Program-made: the position numbers and the translations under genes
Assembly: GCF_043641925.1 (NCBI RefSeq)
Contig: NZ_JBHZRU010000014.1
Span: 1 to 64,000 of the forward strand
Source: Paenisporosarcina quisquiliarum_A
Lineage (GTDB): Bacteria; Bacillota; Bacilli; Bacillales_A; Planococcaceae
Direction of reading: 5' to 3'
Length of the DNA: 64,000 nt
Notes under the pieces: model-generated
Databases searched by the model: none
The model's input: the letters and a program-made list of their open reading frames with translations, nothing else
What the model was told of the DNA's origin: nothing
Part shown: one piece after another, positions 25,545 to 33,823 of the stretch
Layout: the number at the start of each line of letters is the position of its first letter
Position numbering within the stretch: position 1 is the first letter of the stretch

Positions 25545-26072
25545 ATGTTTGAAAAATTTAACTTTGAATTAATTCATCGTGAACGAAATGATGCAACTCC
25601 TTTAGTAGTGATGATGTGTGGTGTGGCCGGGTCAGGGAAAACAACTTTTTCACAACTACTAGAAAAGGAGGGTTTCGTCCGACTTTCTATTGATGAAGAA
25701 ATATGGGCTACTAATGGTCGTTGGGGGATTGATTTCCCAATGGATAAATTCGAGGAATATAGAAAGGATGCAGAGAGGAAATTACGGAACCGTTTAATTG
25801 AGCTTATTCACGATAAACAACAGGTGGTAATTGACTTCAGTTTTTGGGATCGTGCAAGAAGGAACCAATATAAAAAACTGATTGAGGATTCTGGCGGTAA
25901 ATGGAAACTTATCTATTTAAAAGTTCATTCAGATGATTTACGTGAGCGACTAAAATTACGTAACAAACGTTTTGACGCAAATTCGTTCCCTATTTCAGAA
26001 GAACTCTTAACTACTTACATTAATGGTTTCGAAGTGCCTAGTGGTGAAGGTGAAATTGAAATTGAAAATTAG
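25545..26072 (+). CDS. P-loop kinase-like ATP-binding protein (AAA_33)
   Basis: The protein has about 175 residues, with the P-loop GVAGSGKTT near residue 25 and a later DFSFWDRARRNQY segment typical of AAA_33 small-molecule kinases. The substrate is unknown. Three in-frame starts exist: TTG 25494, ATG 25539 and ATG 25545. Only 25545 has GTGGGGG at a suitable distance. Confidence 0.75.
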   Translation: MFEKFNFELIHRERNDATPLVVMMCGVAGSGKTTFSQLLEKEGFVRLSIDEEIWATNGRWGIDFPMDKFEEYRKDAERKLRNRLIELIHDKQQVVIDFSFWDRARRNQYKKLIEDSGGKWKLIYLKVHSDDLRERLKLRNKRFDANSFPISEELLTTYINGFEVPSGEGEIEIEN

Positions 26073-26197
26073 ACGATTAATTAAAAACCACTAAGTCTTA
26101 CTTCAAACGCGGCGGGGTAGCTGAAGCCGAAGAAGAGGAGTAAATTAAACGATGTCGTATATATATTGGTGAAGTTTGAGGCATGGGAGGTAACATT

Positions 26198-26617
26198 TTG
26201 AAAAACTATAAGATTGAAAATAATATTCCCGCATTGGAAGAATACAAATATTTGTGTGAGTCTGTGGGATGGACTAATTATATGAATTTTGAAGTAGCGG
26301 AAACATCACTAAAGAATTCTATCCACTGCATCACAGTTAAGGATAATGAACAAATTGTGGGTATGGGCAGAATTGTTGGCGATGGGGCTATTTATTTTTA
26401 TATCCAAGATATCGTGGTTCATCCAGATTATCAGAAACATGGTATTGGAAATGAAATAATGAATCTTTTGGTTGAATACTTGAATAGAAATGCCCCAGAC
26501 AAGGCGTTTGTTGGATTATTTGCATCACAAGGTAAAGAAACGTTCTATGAGAAATTTAATTTTAAAGACTTCTCCCCCAATATGACTGGCATGTTTACTG
26601 TGATTTCAAAAAAATAA
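26198..26617 (+). CDS. GNAT family N-acetyltransferase
   Basis: The 139-residue acetyltransferase has the acetyl-CoA loop VHPDYQKHGIGNEIM and a C-terminal FYEKFNFKDF. The TTG start is chosen because GGGAGG lies 7 bases before it. An ATG at 26183 would put the Shine-Dalgarno inside the coding sequence. The target is unknown. Confidence 0.82.
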   Translation: MKNYKIENNIPALEEYKYLCESVGWTNYMNFEVAETSLKNSIHCITVKDNEQIVGMGRIVGDGAIYFYIQDIVVHPDYQKHGIGNEIMNLLVEYLNRNAPDKAFVGLFASQGKETFYEKFNFKDFSPNMTGMFTVISKK

Positions 26618-26715
26618 TCCTAATAGATATTAAGTTGTTTTATAGGGGATTGTTAACTTGAATAAGATTGGGATAGGAAACTAATTTAACCGAAACTATT
26701 TTACTAAAAGAGCCT

Positions 26716-26743
26716 AAACACTATGATAACCATAGTGTTTTTT
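26716..26743 (+). terminator. terminator after the GNAT gene
   Basis: AAACACTATG and CATAGTGTTT form a perfect 10-bp stem around ATAAC, followed by T residues. The 70 bases between it and the convergent VOC gene show nothing else. Confidence 0.8.
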
Positions 26744-26815
26744 ATACCCTTTCAATTACTTATACCCCCATTTCTTACTCCGTTTAATCGATACTTACAC
26801 AATTACTTGATGTGG

Positions 26816-27190
26816 TTACTCAATCTCACTCATAATTGCCTGCGTATTGCCTTCCGTATCTTTGAAAAACGTCATCCAAATCTCGGTGTTCCCCATTTTG
26901 CCAACCATATGTGGTTCATCGATGAAATGAGCTCCTAATTCCTTCATGGTCTTCACTTTTTCATGCAGATCGTCCACTTTGAAATACATAACTGAACAAG
27001 GATGATTGAATTCTTCTTTTTCTGGCAAACTCAATAGTAGCCTTGTTTCTCCGCATTGCAAAAAGGCTAACCCATTCGATTCAAACAAAAGTGGTAAACC
27101 TACAACATCCCGATAAAATTCAACTGCTCTTCCTACATCTTTTACGTTAACTGCAATTTGTCCTATGTATGAAATTTTTGATTTGGCCAT
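26816..27190 (-). CDS. VOC family (glyoxalase/bleomycin-resistance) protein
   Basis: The 124-residue vicinal-oxygen-chelate protein has two beta-alpha-beta-beta-beta modules. It starts YIGQIAVNVKDVGRAVEFYR and ends WMTFFKDTEGNTQAIMSE. Metal ligands typical of the fold are partly present. It is divergent from a second VOC gene. The substrate is unknown. Confidence 0.85.
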   Translation of the reverse strand: MAKSKISYIGQIAVNVKDVGRAVEFYRDVVGLPLLFESNGLAFLQCGETRLLLSLPEKEEFNHPCSVMYFKVDDLHEKVKTMKELGAHFIDEPHMVGKMGNTEIWMTFFKDTEGNTQAIMSEIE

Positions 27191-27277
27191 AAGAATCGCA
27201 CACCCTTTCGGTTATATGTTTTCGACATGAAAGGAAAATCTCCTGCTATGGTATCCTTAAAAAAAGGAGTGAATTCC

Positions 27278-27664
27278 ATGTTGCATCATGTAGAAATCAA
27301 TGTTTCCAATCTGGAAAAATCAAGAAACTTTTATCAATTTCTTTTACCTTATTTAGGATATGAATTGTATCAAGAATGGCCAAAAGGCTTTAGTTATATA
27401 AAAGATCAAACCTACCTTGTATTTGTTCAAACGGAAATGAACCATCTAGAGCATTCATATCATAGAGGACATACCGGTTTAAATCACTTAGCGTTCCATG
27501 GAGAATCTAGAGAGCAGGTAGATCAACTCACTTTGGCACTGAAAGAACGTCAAGTAAGTATTTTGTATAAGGATCGCCATCCCTACGCAGGAGGAAATCA
27601 ATATTATGCTGTCTTTTTTGAAGATCCTGACCGTGTAAAACTGGAGGTTGTTGCACCTACATAA
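27278..27664 (+). CDS. VOC family protein
   Basis: The 128-residue protein begins MLHHVEINVSNLEKSRNFY and ends FFEDPDRVKLEVV, as in VOC proteins with metal ligands His-3/4 and the C-terminal Glu. The ATG has AAAAGGAGT upstream and is preferred over the in-frame start at 27227. It may be co-transcribed with the DUF4385 gene 32 bp downstream. Confidence 0.85.
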   Translation: MLHHVEINVSNLEKSRNFYQFLLPYLGYELYQEWPKGFSYIKDQTYLVFVQTEMNHLEHSYHRGHTGLNHLAFHGESREQVDQLTLALKERQVSILYKDRHPYAGGNQYYAVFFEDPDRVKLEVVAPT

Positions 27665-27695
27665 AGGGTATGGGAAGTAAAGGAGTGATTCGACC

Positions 27696-28142
27696 ATGCC
27701 GTTTGATTATGATTTAGATTTTGATACGATTAATTTTCGCGAAAAGCCAGAGTTGTACCGAGTAGGACGTGGCGAGCAAGGGGTTTTATTGGTAGAACCG
27801 TATAAAAGTGAAATTCTCCCACACTGGCGATTTAAAACACCGGATATAGCAAAAGAATCGTCCACAAAGATTATGGAATTGTTTGAGGAGTATCGTGAGA
27901 AGAATGATTTTGTAGGGATGGATATGGCTCGAAAATTCATTCAAATGGGCTATACAAGAGCTCGACGATATACGAATTACAAGGGTGGTCGTAAGTATAA
28001 TGAAGACGGCTCCATTAAAGAGAGAGACATAGATCCAATCAAAGCAGAATCTGCAGCTATTTTTAAAAAACAGTGGGACAAAATTCGCAAAGATGAGGAT
28101 TATCTCAAACGTAAAAAACATCATCAAAAAGAGTTTGGATAA
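27696..28142 (+). CDS. DUF4385 family protein
   Basis: The 148-residue protein matches the DUF4385 pattern along its whole length: FREKPELYRVGRGEQGVLLV, SEILPHWRFKTP, and MARKFIQMGYTRARRY. It is highly charged at the C-terminus (KKHHQKEFG). The family is found in many bacteria and phages and has no known function. AAAGGAGTG precedes the ATG. Confidence 0.88.
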   Translation: MPFDYDLDFDTINFREKPELYRVGRGEQGVLLVEPYKSEILPHWRFKTPDIAKESSTKIMELFEEYREKNDFVGMDMARKFIQMGYTRARRYTNYKGGRKYNEDGSIKERDIDPIKAESAAIFKKQWDKIRKDEDYLKRKKHHQKEFG

Positions 28143-28209
28143 GAGTTGTAGTTAGGCGGCTATATGATAGCTAGCCATTAGTAGAGAAGAAAAACATGGA
28201 GGAATCGTA

Positions 28210-28827
28210 ATGAACATAACACTTTTTGGTGCAACAGGTAGGGTAGGGAGTGAAATTCTTAAACTCGCACTTCGAGATGGACATCACGTCACTGCATTGG
28301 TTCGCACACCATCAAAATTACCGACTCATAACAATCTAAGCATACTCACTGGGGACATTCGTGATAAAGAACTTGTGAGTCAAGCAATTGAAAATGCGGA
28401 TGCTGTCATGAGTGCCATAGGGACCGATAAAACCACGACATTAACGGATGCCATCCCTTTCATAATTGAAGCGATGAAAACGGGGAATGTCGAGCGGATT
28501 ATTACAATTGGGACAGCGGGTATTTTGCAAAGCAGAACAAATCCCGATGTGTATCGTTTTCAATCCACCGAATCGAAACGTCGCTTAACTTTAGCTGCTG
28601 AAGAGCACGCAAAGGTATACGAACAATTAAAGAGTACAGATTTAGAGTGGACAATTATCTGCCCGACTTACTTGCCTGATGGAGAAGAGACTGGCAAGTG
28701 GCGAACTGAAAGAAACTTTTTACCTAAAGGTGGCGTTGAGATATCTGTAGGGGATACGGCGTTATGTGCCTACAATGAATTGTTAGATCCACAGTTTATT
28801 GGCACGAGAGTGGGGCTAGCTTATTAA
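28210..28827 (+). CDS. NAD(P)-binding NmrA/SDR-like protein
   Basis: The 205-residue protein has the Rossmann motif FGATGRVGSEIL at the N-terminus and the atypical SDR arrangement seen in NmrA/YwnB-type proteins. The catalytic Tyr-Lys pair of classical SDRs is not evident. GGAGGAATC precedes the ATG. The metallophosphoesterase gene begins 12 bp later. Confidence 0.85.
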   Translation: MNITLFGATGRVGSEILKLALRDGHHVTALVRTPSKLPTHNNLSILTGDIRDKELVSQAIENADAVMSAIGTDKTTTLTDAIPFIIEAMKTGNVERIITIGTAGILQSRTNPDVYRFQSTESKRRLTLAAEEHAKVYEQLKSTDLEWTIICPTYLPDGEETGKWRTERNFLPKGGVEISVGDTALCAYNELLDPQFIGTRVGLAY

Positions 28828-28839
28828 AAGGAGTTAATA

Positions 28840-29652
28840 ATGATTTTTAAATTAATAAAATATGTCTCTATTTTACTAAGTATCATCGTTTTTATTTATA
28901 TAAATAATAACTGGATCACCACGACGAATCACAAAGTTAGTTCGGCAGATATCCCAGCCGCATTTGATGGGTATCGCATTGTGCAAGTGTCTGACTTGCA
29001 TGATGCCACTTTTGGAGAAAATCAACAGCGATTAGTGAAAAAAGTGAAACAAGCTAAACCGGATTTGATTGTTATTACAGGAGATTTGGTGGATAGCAGA
29101 CGCTATGATTTACCCAATAGCCTAGATCTCGTGAATCAGTTAGTGAAATTAGCAGATGTCTATTATGTAACGGGAAATCACGAAGTTGCCACCAATGATG
29201 TTCAGCATATCAAAAATGAACTGAAAGCCCTTGGTGTCCAAGTTCTTTCGGATGAAACCCTTATGCTTGAGCATGGAAATGACTCTATCGCTATAAGCGG
29301 TATTGAAGATCCGTTAATGGGACAGACTGCATCAGAAATGTTAGCTGAAGCAGAAATTCGTAGTGAGAGTTTTACCTTATTGCTTGCACATCGGCCCGAA
29401 GACTTTCAAACTTATGAAGAGTTTGAAGTCGATTTAACTTTTTCTGGTCATGCACATGGCGGTCAATTCCGTATCCCATTTGTAGGCGGATTAATCGCTC
29501 CAGGCCAAGGTTTTTTCCCGGAATTTACAGACGGTATACATGAAAAAGAACAATCCAAATTGGTGATTAGTCGAGGGTTGGGGAACAGTATTCTCCCCTT
29601 GCGATTATTTAACTTACCAGAAATTGTGGTCGTTACCCTGCAAAGTTCTTAA
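28840..29652 (+). CDS. membrane-anchored metallophosphoesterase (YkuE-like)
   Basis: The 270-residue protein has an N-terminal transmembrane anchor at about 5-25. A calcineurin-like domain follows with metal motifs VSDLHDATFG, ITGDLVDSRR, VTGNHEV, LLAHRPED and FSGHAHGGQ. All are intact, so catalysis is likely, outside the membrane by homology with YkuE. The substrate is unknown. AAAAGGAG precedes the ATG and the gene probably forms an operon with the SDR-like gene. Confidence 0.88.
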   Translation: MIFKLIKYVSILLSIIVFIYINNNWITTTNHKVSSADIPAAFDGYRIVQVSDLHDATFGENQQRLVKKVKQAKPDLIVITGDLVDSRRYDLPNSLDLVNQLVKLADVYYVTGNHEVATNDVQHIKNELKALGVQVLSDETLMLEHGNDSIAISGIEDPLMGQTASEMLAEAEIRSESFTLLLAHRPEDFQTYEEFEVDLTFSGHAHGGQFRIPFVGGLIAPGQGFFPEFTDGIHEKEQSKLVISRGLGNSILPLRLFNLPEIVVVTLQSS

Positions 29653-29711
29653 ACCTTTACGAAGGATGTAAGTGAAACCAATATTCTATTAGAAAATAAG
29701 GAGAGATGAAC

Positions 29712-30194
29712 ATGTCAACAGAAGTTACGTTACTCCCATATCAACCCGATCACCAACAAGCGTTTACTTTTTACCCTTTAACTCCGGAGCAATTAGAGTT
29801 CACAGCTCATCCACTGGACTTACTAAAAGAAGATTCGCATTCACGAACACCTGTTACGATTTTGGCAGGAAATCAAGTAGCGGGATTTTTTATATTAGAA
29901 GTTAGCGATGATCGCTATTTTTATTCGGAAAATCCTAATTCTGTTTTGCTTCGAGGCTATTCAATTCATCCTGATTATCAAGGACAAGGAATTGCAAAGG
30001 AATCGATTTTAGCTCTACCAGATTTTATTCGTGAGCATTTCCCACAATTTGATGAAGTGGTTTTAGGCGTTAATGATATGAATGAGGCTGCACGAGCTGT
30101 TTATTTAAAAGGTGGATTTGTAGATGAAGGTCGTCGTTACAATGGTTTAAAAGGTGAACAGTGGGCTTTACACCTTTATGTAAAAGCGGAATAA
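29712..30194 (+). CDS. GNAT family N-acetyltransferase
   Basis: The 160-residue acetyltransferase shows the loop IHPDYQGQGIAKESI, the AARAVYLKGGFVDEG motif and a C-terminal ALHLYV. It has TAAGGAGAG 6-7 bases before the second ATG, which is used here; the ATG at 29706 abuts that site. The target is unknown. Confidence 0.85.
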   Translation: MSTEVTLLPYQPDHQQAFTFYPLTPEQLEFTAHPLDLLKEDSHSRTPVTILAGNQVAGFFILEVSDDRYFYSENPNSVLLRGYSIHPDYQGQGIAKESILALPDFIREHFPQFDEVVLGVNDMNEAARAVYLKGGFVDEGRRYNGLKGEQWALHLYVKAE

Positions 30195-30315
30195 TCTTGA
30201 AAAAGTGATTTCTTAAATTGGTCGACTAAAGTGTATATTTAGATATTCGAACAAAACTGTGATAAGATATTAAGACTGAAATCAAAAAAGTACAAAGTGA
30301 AAGGGGATCAACTCT

Positions 30316-30621
30316 ATGTATATTGTCCATTCGATGGTACATGTTCCAAAGGGGAAGGCTGATGAAGTCATTGCGATTTATCAGAATCGGTCTCGACTTG
30401 TGGATACATTTGAAGGATTTGAATCCTTTCATTTATTACAAAATGAAAAGCGTCCTGAGGAGCTAACCGTACATATGCAATGGGTGGATAAATCTGCTTA
30501 TATGAAGTGGGTTACCAGTGAAGCCTTCAAACATGTACATGATTTAGAAAAAAACTATCCAGACCAAGAATTAGCAGCGATAGTCCCGAAAGTTTCGAAG
30601 TACCAAGTGGTGGCAACATGA
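30316..30621 (+). CDS. ABM-fold monooxygenase, IsdG/HmoA-like
   Basis: The 101-residue dimeric alpha-beta barrel protein belongs to the antibiotic-biosynthesis-monooxygenase family. The segment MKWVTSEAFKHVH has the Trp, Phe and His spacing of haem-degrading IsdG/HmoA enzymes, but the catalytic Asn expected near the N-terminus is not evident (VHSMVHV instead). It could be a haem or quinone monooxygenase, or a non-enzymatic relative. AAAGGGGATC precedes the ATG. It overlaps the next gene by 4 bases and leads a four-gene operon that ends with a STAS protein. Confidence 0.75.
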   Translation: MYIVHSMVHVPKGKADEVIAIYQNRSRLVDTFEGFESFHLLQNEKRPEELTVHMQWVDKSAYMKWVTSEAFKHVHDLEKNYPDQELAAIVPKVSKYQVVAT

Positions 30622-30962
30622 ACCAACAAGCCAGAGAAAAAGTTATTGATGAAGTTGTTATTGAAATCTATGAAGCATATCCAGAGATTTTGACACGTTT
30701 TGGCGAAGCTGGAAAAGCACGATGCTACGAAGATAATCATCATCATTTCGATCATTTGGATACAGCTGCAAAATTAGGGCAGCCAGAAGTGTTTTCCAAT
30801 TATGCGATATGGCTGACCAACTTACTGACTGCTCGTGGCATGAATAAACATCATGTAATCGATAATTTTCAACGAATCCATGATCGATTAGAGTCGAGTG
30901 CTGACCCACAAGCAAGTACGTACCAACATATTCTGCTTCAAGGAATTCAAGCAATTCAATAG
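30618..30962 (+). CDS. small all-helical protein of the B12/STAS operon
   Basis: The 114-residue helical protein was not matched to a named family with confidence. The segment HHHFDHLDTAAKL followed by FSNYAIWLTNLLTARGM resembles the helical domain found N-terminal to B12-binding or sensory domains in other bacterial proteins. In those, a 'HL..L..AL...p..F..Y..W....L..Rg' pattern recurs. Here it is a separate gene. ATGA overlap with the ABM gene and a 29-bp gap to the B12-binding gene imply joint expression. A direct partner role for the B12 protein is inference. Confidence 0.65.
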   Translation: MNQQAREKVIDEVVIEIYEAYPEILTRFGEAGKARCYEDNHHHFDHLDTAAKLGQPEVFSNYAIWLTNLLTARGMNKHHVIDNFQRIHDRLESSADPQASTYQHILLQGIQAIQ

Positions 30963-30991
30963 CTGAAAGTTGATGGACTGAGGTGAAAGAA

Positions 30992-31645
30992 ATGACCCCA
31001 AAAAATTTAGCACTTGCCCTTATTGATGGACAATCAAACGAAGCGTTTCAAATGCTTGAAACACTCTATTCGAATCAAACCACCGTTGCATCTATTTATC
31101 AAAATTTTGTAACCAAAGCAATGCAAGAGATTGGACGTATGTGGGAAGAAGATGAAATTACGGTGGCCGATGAACATTTAGCGACTTCTACATGCGACTT
31201 TGTACTCGCTAAATTCCATAGTGTCGTTAACAAGAAACCATTAACAAATTCGTCTAAGAAAGCCATGTTTTTCAGTGTAGAGAAGGAACAACATTCATTA
31301 GGTATGAAGATGGCAGCGCATGTATTTGAGCAGCAAGGATGGAATGTGCGTTTTATGGGGGCTAACTTGCCACTTAGCTATGCCGTTGAAGCTGCTGAAC
31401 GTTTTTCTCCTGATGTAATCGGAATATCGTTAACCATCATTCATCACTTAGATCAGCTTAAAGAATATGTAGATGCTTTAGAAGCGATAAATAGTCATCC
31501 GCAAGTCATTGTGGGTAGTAGATTGTTGTCTACTTATGATTTGTTAAAGTACGCATCACCGAAAACGAAGATGGTCAGTGACTTTGAAGAGTTACAAACG
31601 TGGATGACAGAATTGGAAGAGGTTAAGATGCATGAATATAATTAA
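30992..31645 (+). CDS. cobalamin-binding protein, CarH/LitR sensor type without a DNA-binding domain
   Basis: The 217-residue protein has a four-helix cap at about 1-85 containing MWEEDEITVADEHLATS. This matches the W-x9-EH motif that shields adenosylcobalamin in the CarH photoreceptor. A Rossmann-like B12-binding domain follows (about 88-205), with EQHSLGMKMA near residue 98, the ExHxxG loop that supplies the lower axial His, and VIGISLTI further on. CarH and LitR carry an N-terminal MerR helix-turn-helix. None is present here, so signalling must pass through a partner. The ATG is preferred over a GTG three codons upstream because GAGGTG lies before it. The next gene, a PAS-STAS protein, overlaps its end by 14 bases. 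Confidence 0.82.
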   Translation: MTPKNLALALIDGQSNEAFQMLETLYSNQTTVASIYQNFVTKAMQEIGRMWEEDEITVADEHLATSTCDFVLAKFHSVVNKKPLTNSSKKAMFFSVEKEQHSLGMKMAAHVFEQQGWNVRFMGANLPLSYAVEAAERFSPDVIGISLTIIHHLDQLKEYVDALEAINSHPQVIVGSRLLSTYDLLKYASPKTKMVSDFEELQTWMTELEEVKMHEYN

Positions 31646-32372
31646 AGAACTTCCATTTCCGACATTTATTATTGATCGGTCATTTCATGTGCTTGAATTA
31701 TCAGCATCTGCTGAAAGAGTTTTTGGAGATATCCAGTGGTTCACCGATATTATGGATGAAGAAAGCCATTCGAAAAAAAGACGTTTACTAAGTGATGATT
31801 TGCTAAAATCCATTGAAATCACCCTAACAACGAAAGAAAAGAACCCTGAGCTTTTTGCCGTCTCGATCACTTGGAAAGATGATAAAGGTTTTCTACAATG
31901 TTATGCCATTGGCAGTAAGTTAGATAAGATAATGAGTGTCGTTCAAGAACATCAAAATCGTCTAGCTACTGTGGATTTCGAATTATTATCTCAAAAAGAA
32001 TTAGCTGAAACCCAGCTAAAACAAATTAAGCAATTATCTGCGCCTGTCATTGGATTATCCAATAAAGTTGCACTCGTTCCTTTGTTTGGTTACTTTGATC
32101 AAGAGTTAATTTCGAACACCGAGGATCGCCTGGCAGCAACTTTATATGAACAAGATTACTCAACTGTCATTTTTGATTTTAATGGAATCGATCAGATTAC
32201 GGACATTGGAATTTCTTTGTTTCAAGCGTTCATGGAAACCCTGCAAATCATGGGAATTCAAACATACATTGTGGGAGTTAAGCCGATGCATACGCATTTC
32301 CTTAAAAATCGAGAAGTTAACACATCTACCTATTTGCCGACCTTACAACAAGCGATTGCTTTGTTAACATAA
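31632..32372 (+). CDS. PAS-like and STAS domain protein (RsbR-type)
   Basis: The 246-residue protein has a PAS-like N-terminal domain (about 5-105, beginning LPFPTFIIDRSFHVLEL), a linker helix, and a STAS domain (about 135-245). LSAPVIGLSNKVALVPLFG and VIFDFNGIDQITDIG are close to RsbR family stressosome proteins. By eye, the two positions phosphorylated by RsbT in RsbRA seem to be Asn (DFNG for DITG) and an acidic residue, so regulation by phosphorylation is doubtful. It overlaps the B12-binding gene, suggesting that it is that sensor's output. Confidence 0.8.
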   Translation: MNIIKELPFPTFIIDRSFHVLELSASAERVFGDIQWFTDIMDEESHSKKRRLLSDDLLKSIEITLTTKEKNPELFAVSITWKDDKGFLQCYAIGSKLDKIMSVVQEHQNRLATVDFELLSQKELAETQLKQIKQLSAPVIGLSNKVALVPLFGYFDQELISNTEDRLAATLYEQDYSTVIFDFNGIDQITDIGISLFQAFMETLQIMGIQTYIVGVKPMHTHFLKNREVNTSTYLPTLQQAIALLT

Positions 32373-32412
32373 AAACAGTTGCCCTCAACTAATGAGAGCA
32401 ACTGTTTTTGTT
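32371..32412. terminator. bidirectional terminator between the STAS gene and csbD
   Basis: AAAAACAGTTGC pairs with GCAACTGTTTTT, with inner CTCA/TGAG pairing. It ends the B12/STAS operon and also the convergent csbD. Confidence 0.88.
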
Positions 32413-32414
32413 AC

Positions 32415-32606
32415 TTATGTGCGATCGGTATGTCGATCTTTTAATTCGCCAAGCTCTTCTTGAGCTTTACCTTTAACTTTATCTACTTTACCCTCTGCCT
32501 GAAGGCTCTTATTATCTGTAGCATCTCCAAACTGGTCTTTAGCTTCACCTTTGGCTTGGTTAAATTCACCTTTAAGTTTGTCTGTCAATCCATTATCCTT
32601 CGTCAA
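32415..32606 (-). CDS. csbD: CsbD family stress protein
   Basis: The 63-residue hydrophilic protein shows the CsbD pattern: KLKGEFNQAKGEAKDQFGD and GKVDKVKGKAQEELGELKD. Members are strongly induced general stress proteins of unknown mechanism. B. subtilis csbD depends on sigma-B. It starts at TTG with AAGGAGG 7 bases upstream and has its own consensus sigma-B promoter. Confidence 0.9.
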   Translation of the reverse strand: MTKDNGLTDKLKGEFNQAKGEAKDQFGDATDNKSLQAEGKVDKVKGKAQEELGELKDRHTDRT

Positions 32607-32640
32607 TGCAATTCCTCCTTCAGTTCATATTATTAGATGT

Positions 32641-32665
32641 ATACCCCAAGAGAAATGATTTAAAC
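32641..32665 (-). promoter_or_regulatory. consensus sigma-B promoter of csbD
   Basis: On the minus strand GTTTAA, a 13-base spacer and GGGTAT match the sigma-B consensus exactly in both boxes. It lies 35-60 bases upstream of the csbD start. This is the best evidence in the window that the organism has a sigma-B general stress response. Confidence 0.85.
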
Positions 32666-32737
32666 GACATGTTTCTACAGATGATATATCTGAATATTCG
32701 GTATAATGAAAAGAAGTAGAGAAAGAGGTGCTAACGC

Positions 32738-33757
32738 ATGAGAAAATTAATCATTCTAGTCACAGCAATGGTTTTACTTAGTGGTTGTGGGTATCTCGAT
32801 TTTTCAAATGATACGGAAGCAAAAAAATCAGTTCAAGAAGTGGCTACAAATCTCCAAATTCCATGGTCAATAAATAAACATGGAGAAGACTTCTTTATTT
32901 CTGAAAGAGTTGGGACCATTGCAAGGGTTTCTTCAAATGGAGAAGTTACACATCAGCAAGTCAAACTATCCTCACCTCTTGCAAGGGTATCCGAAGCGGG
33001 CCTTTTAGGTTTTGTATTAAAGCCGAATTTTGAAGAAACGAAGGAAGCATTTGCTTATTATACGTATGATGTAGAAGGACAACCATATAATCGTGTCGTT
33101 ACTTTAAAACTAGATGGCAATCCATGGACGGAAACAGCCATTCTGTTAGATGGCATTTTAACAGGGAATGTACATCACGGAGGAAGATTAGAAATAGGTC
33201 CAGATCAACGCCTATATGTCACAATTGGTGACGCTTCAACTCCGAACTTGGCACAAGACCCAACTTCGAAAAACGGGAAAATCATGCGGTTAAATGAAGA
33301 TAACACGTGGTCAGTAGTCAGTATGGGTCATCGAAACCCACAAGGCATTGCTTGGAATGAAAACGGAGAGATGTTTGCCTCAGAACACGGTCAATCTGCA
33401 AAAGATGAGATTAATAGAATTGAAGAAGGCAAAAATTATGGGTGGCCGCTTATTGAAGGCAATGAACAAAGAGAAGGGCTAGTATCACCATTGCTACATT
33501 CTGGTTCGAATACAACATGGGCTCCATCTGGTATGACGTTCCATAAAGGTAAGCTATATGTAGCTGCCTTACGCGGAGAAGGAGTTTTAGTAGTTAACAG
33601 TGAAACAGCTGAAATCGAAGAAACCATCACAGGCTATGGCCGAATTCGAGATGTGTTTTCAGATGGGGAACAACTATACTTTGTATCGAATAATACAGAC
33701 GGTCGCGGATCACCAAGTGCGGATGACGATATCCTTTATCGTTATGTAAAAGAATAA
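32738..33757 (+). CDS. PQQ-dependent sugar dehydrogenase-like lipoprotein
   Basis: The 339-residue protein belongs to the glucose/sorbosone dehydrogenase beta-propeller family. A lipoprotein signal ends LSGC with Cys at 17. Family motifs include QIPWSINKHGEDFFISERVG, LLGFVLKPNF, NVHHGGRLEIGPDQRLYV, GHRNPQGIAW, and EHGQSAKDEINRIEEGKNYG. It would oxidise aldoses outside the cell if PQQ or a substitute is available. No pqq genes are in this window. AGAGGTG precedes the ATG. Confidence 0.88.
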   Translation: MRKLIILVTAMVLLSGCGYLDFSNDTEAKKSVQEVATNLQIPWSINKHGEDFFISERVGTIARVSSNGEVTHQQVKLSSPLARVSEAGLLGFVLKPNFEETKEAFAYYTYDVEGQPYNRVVTLKLDGNPWTETAILLDGILTGNVHHGGRLEIGPDQRLYVTIGDASTPNLAQDPTSKNGKIMRLNEDNTWSVVSMGHRNPQGIAWNENGEMFASEHGQSAKDEINRIEEGKNYGWPLIEGNEQREGLVSPLLHSGSNTTWAPSGMTFHKGKLYVAALRGEGVLVVNSETAEIEETITGYGRIRDVFSDGEQLYFVSNNTDGRGSPSADDDILYRYVKE

Positions 33758-33771
33758 CAGCACATTCGTAT

Positions 33772-33797
33772 GTTTAATTGGCTCACGTGGAAGGAAT
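33772..33797 (+). promoter_or_regulatory. weak candidate sigma-B promoter before the PNPOx-like gene
   Basis: GTTTAA at 33772-33777 is a perfect -35 box. The sequence at -10 distance is AGGAAT after 14 bases, which fits GGGTAT poorly. It is listed because B. subtilis ydaG, a similar stress gene, is sigma-B dependent. Confidence 0.25.
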
Positions 33798-33823
33798 ACT
33801 TTCGAAAAGGAGCTGATTTTTAA

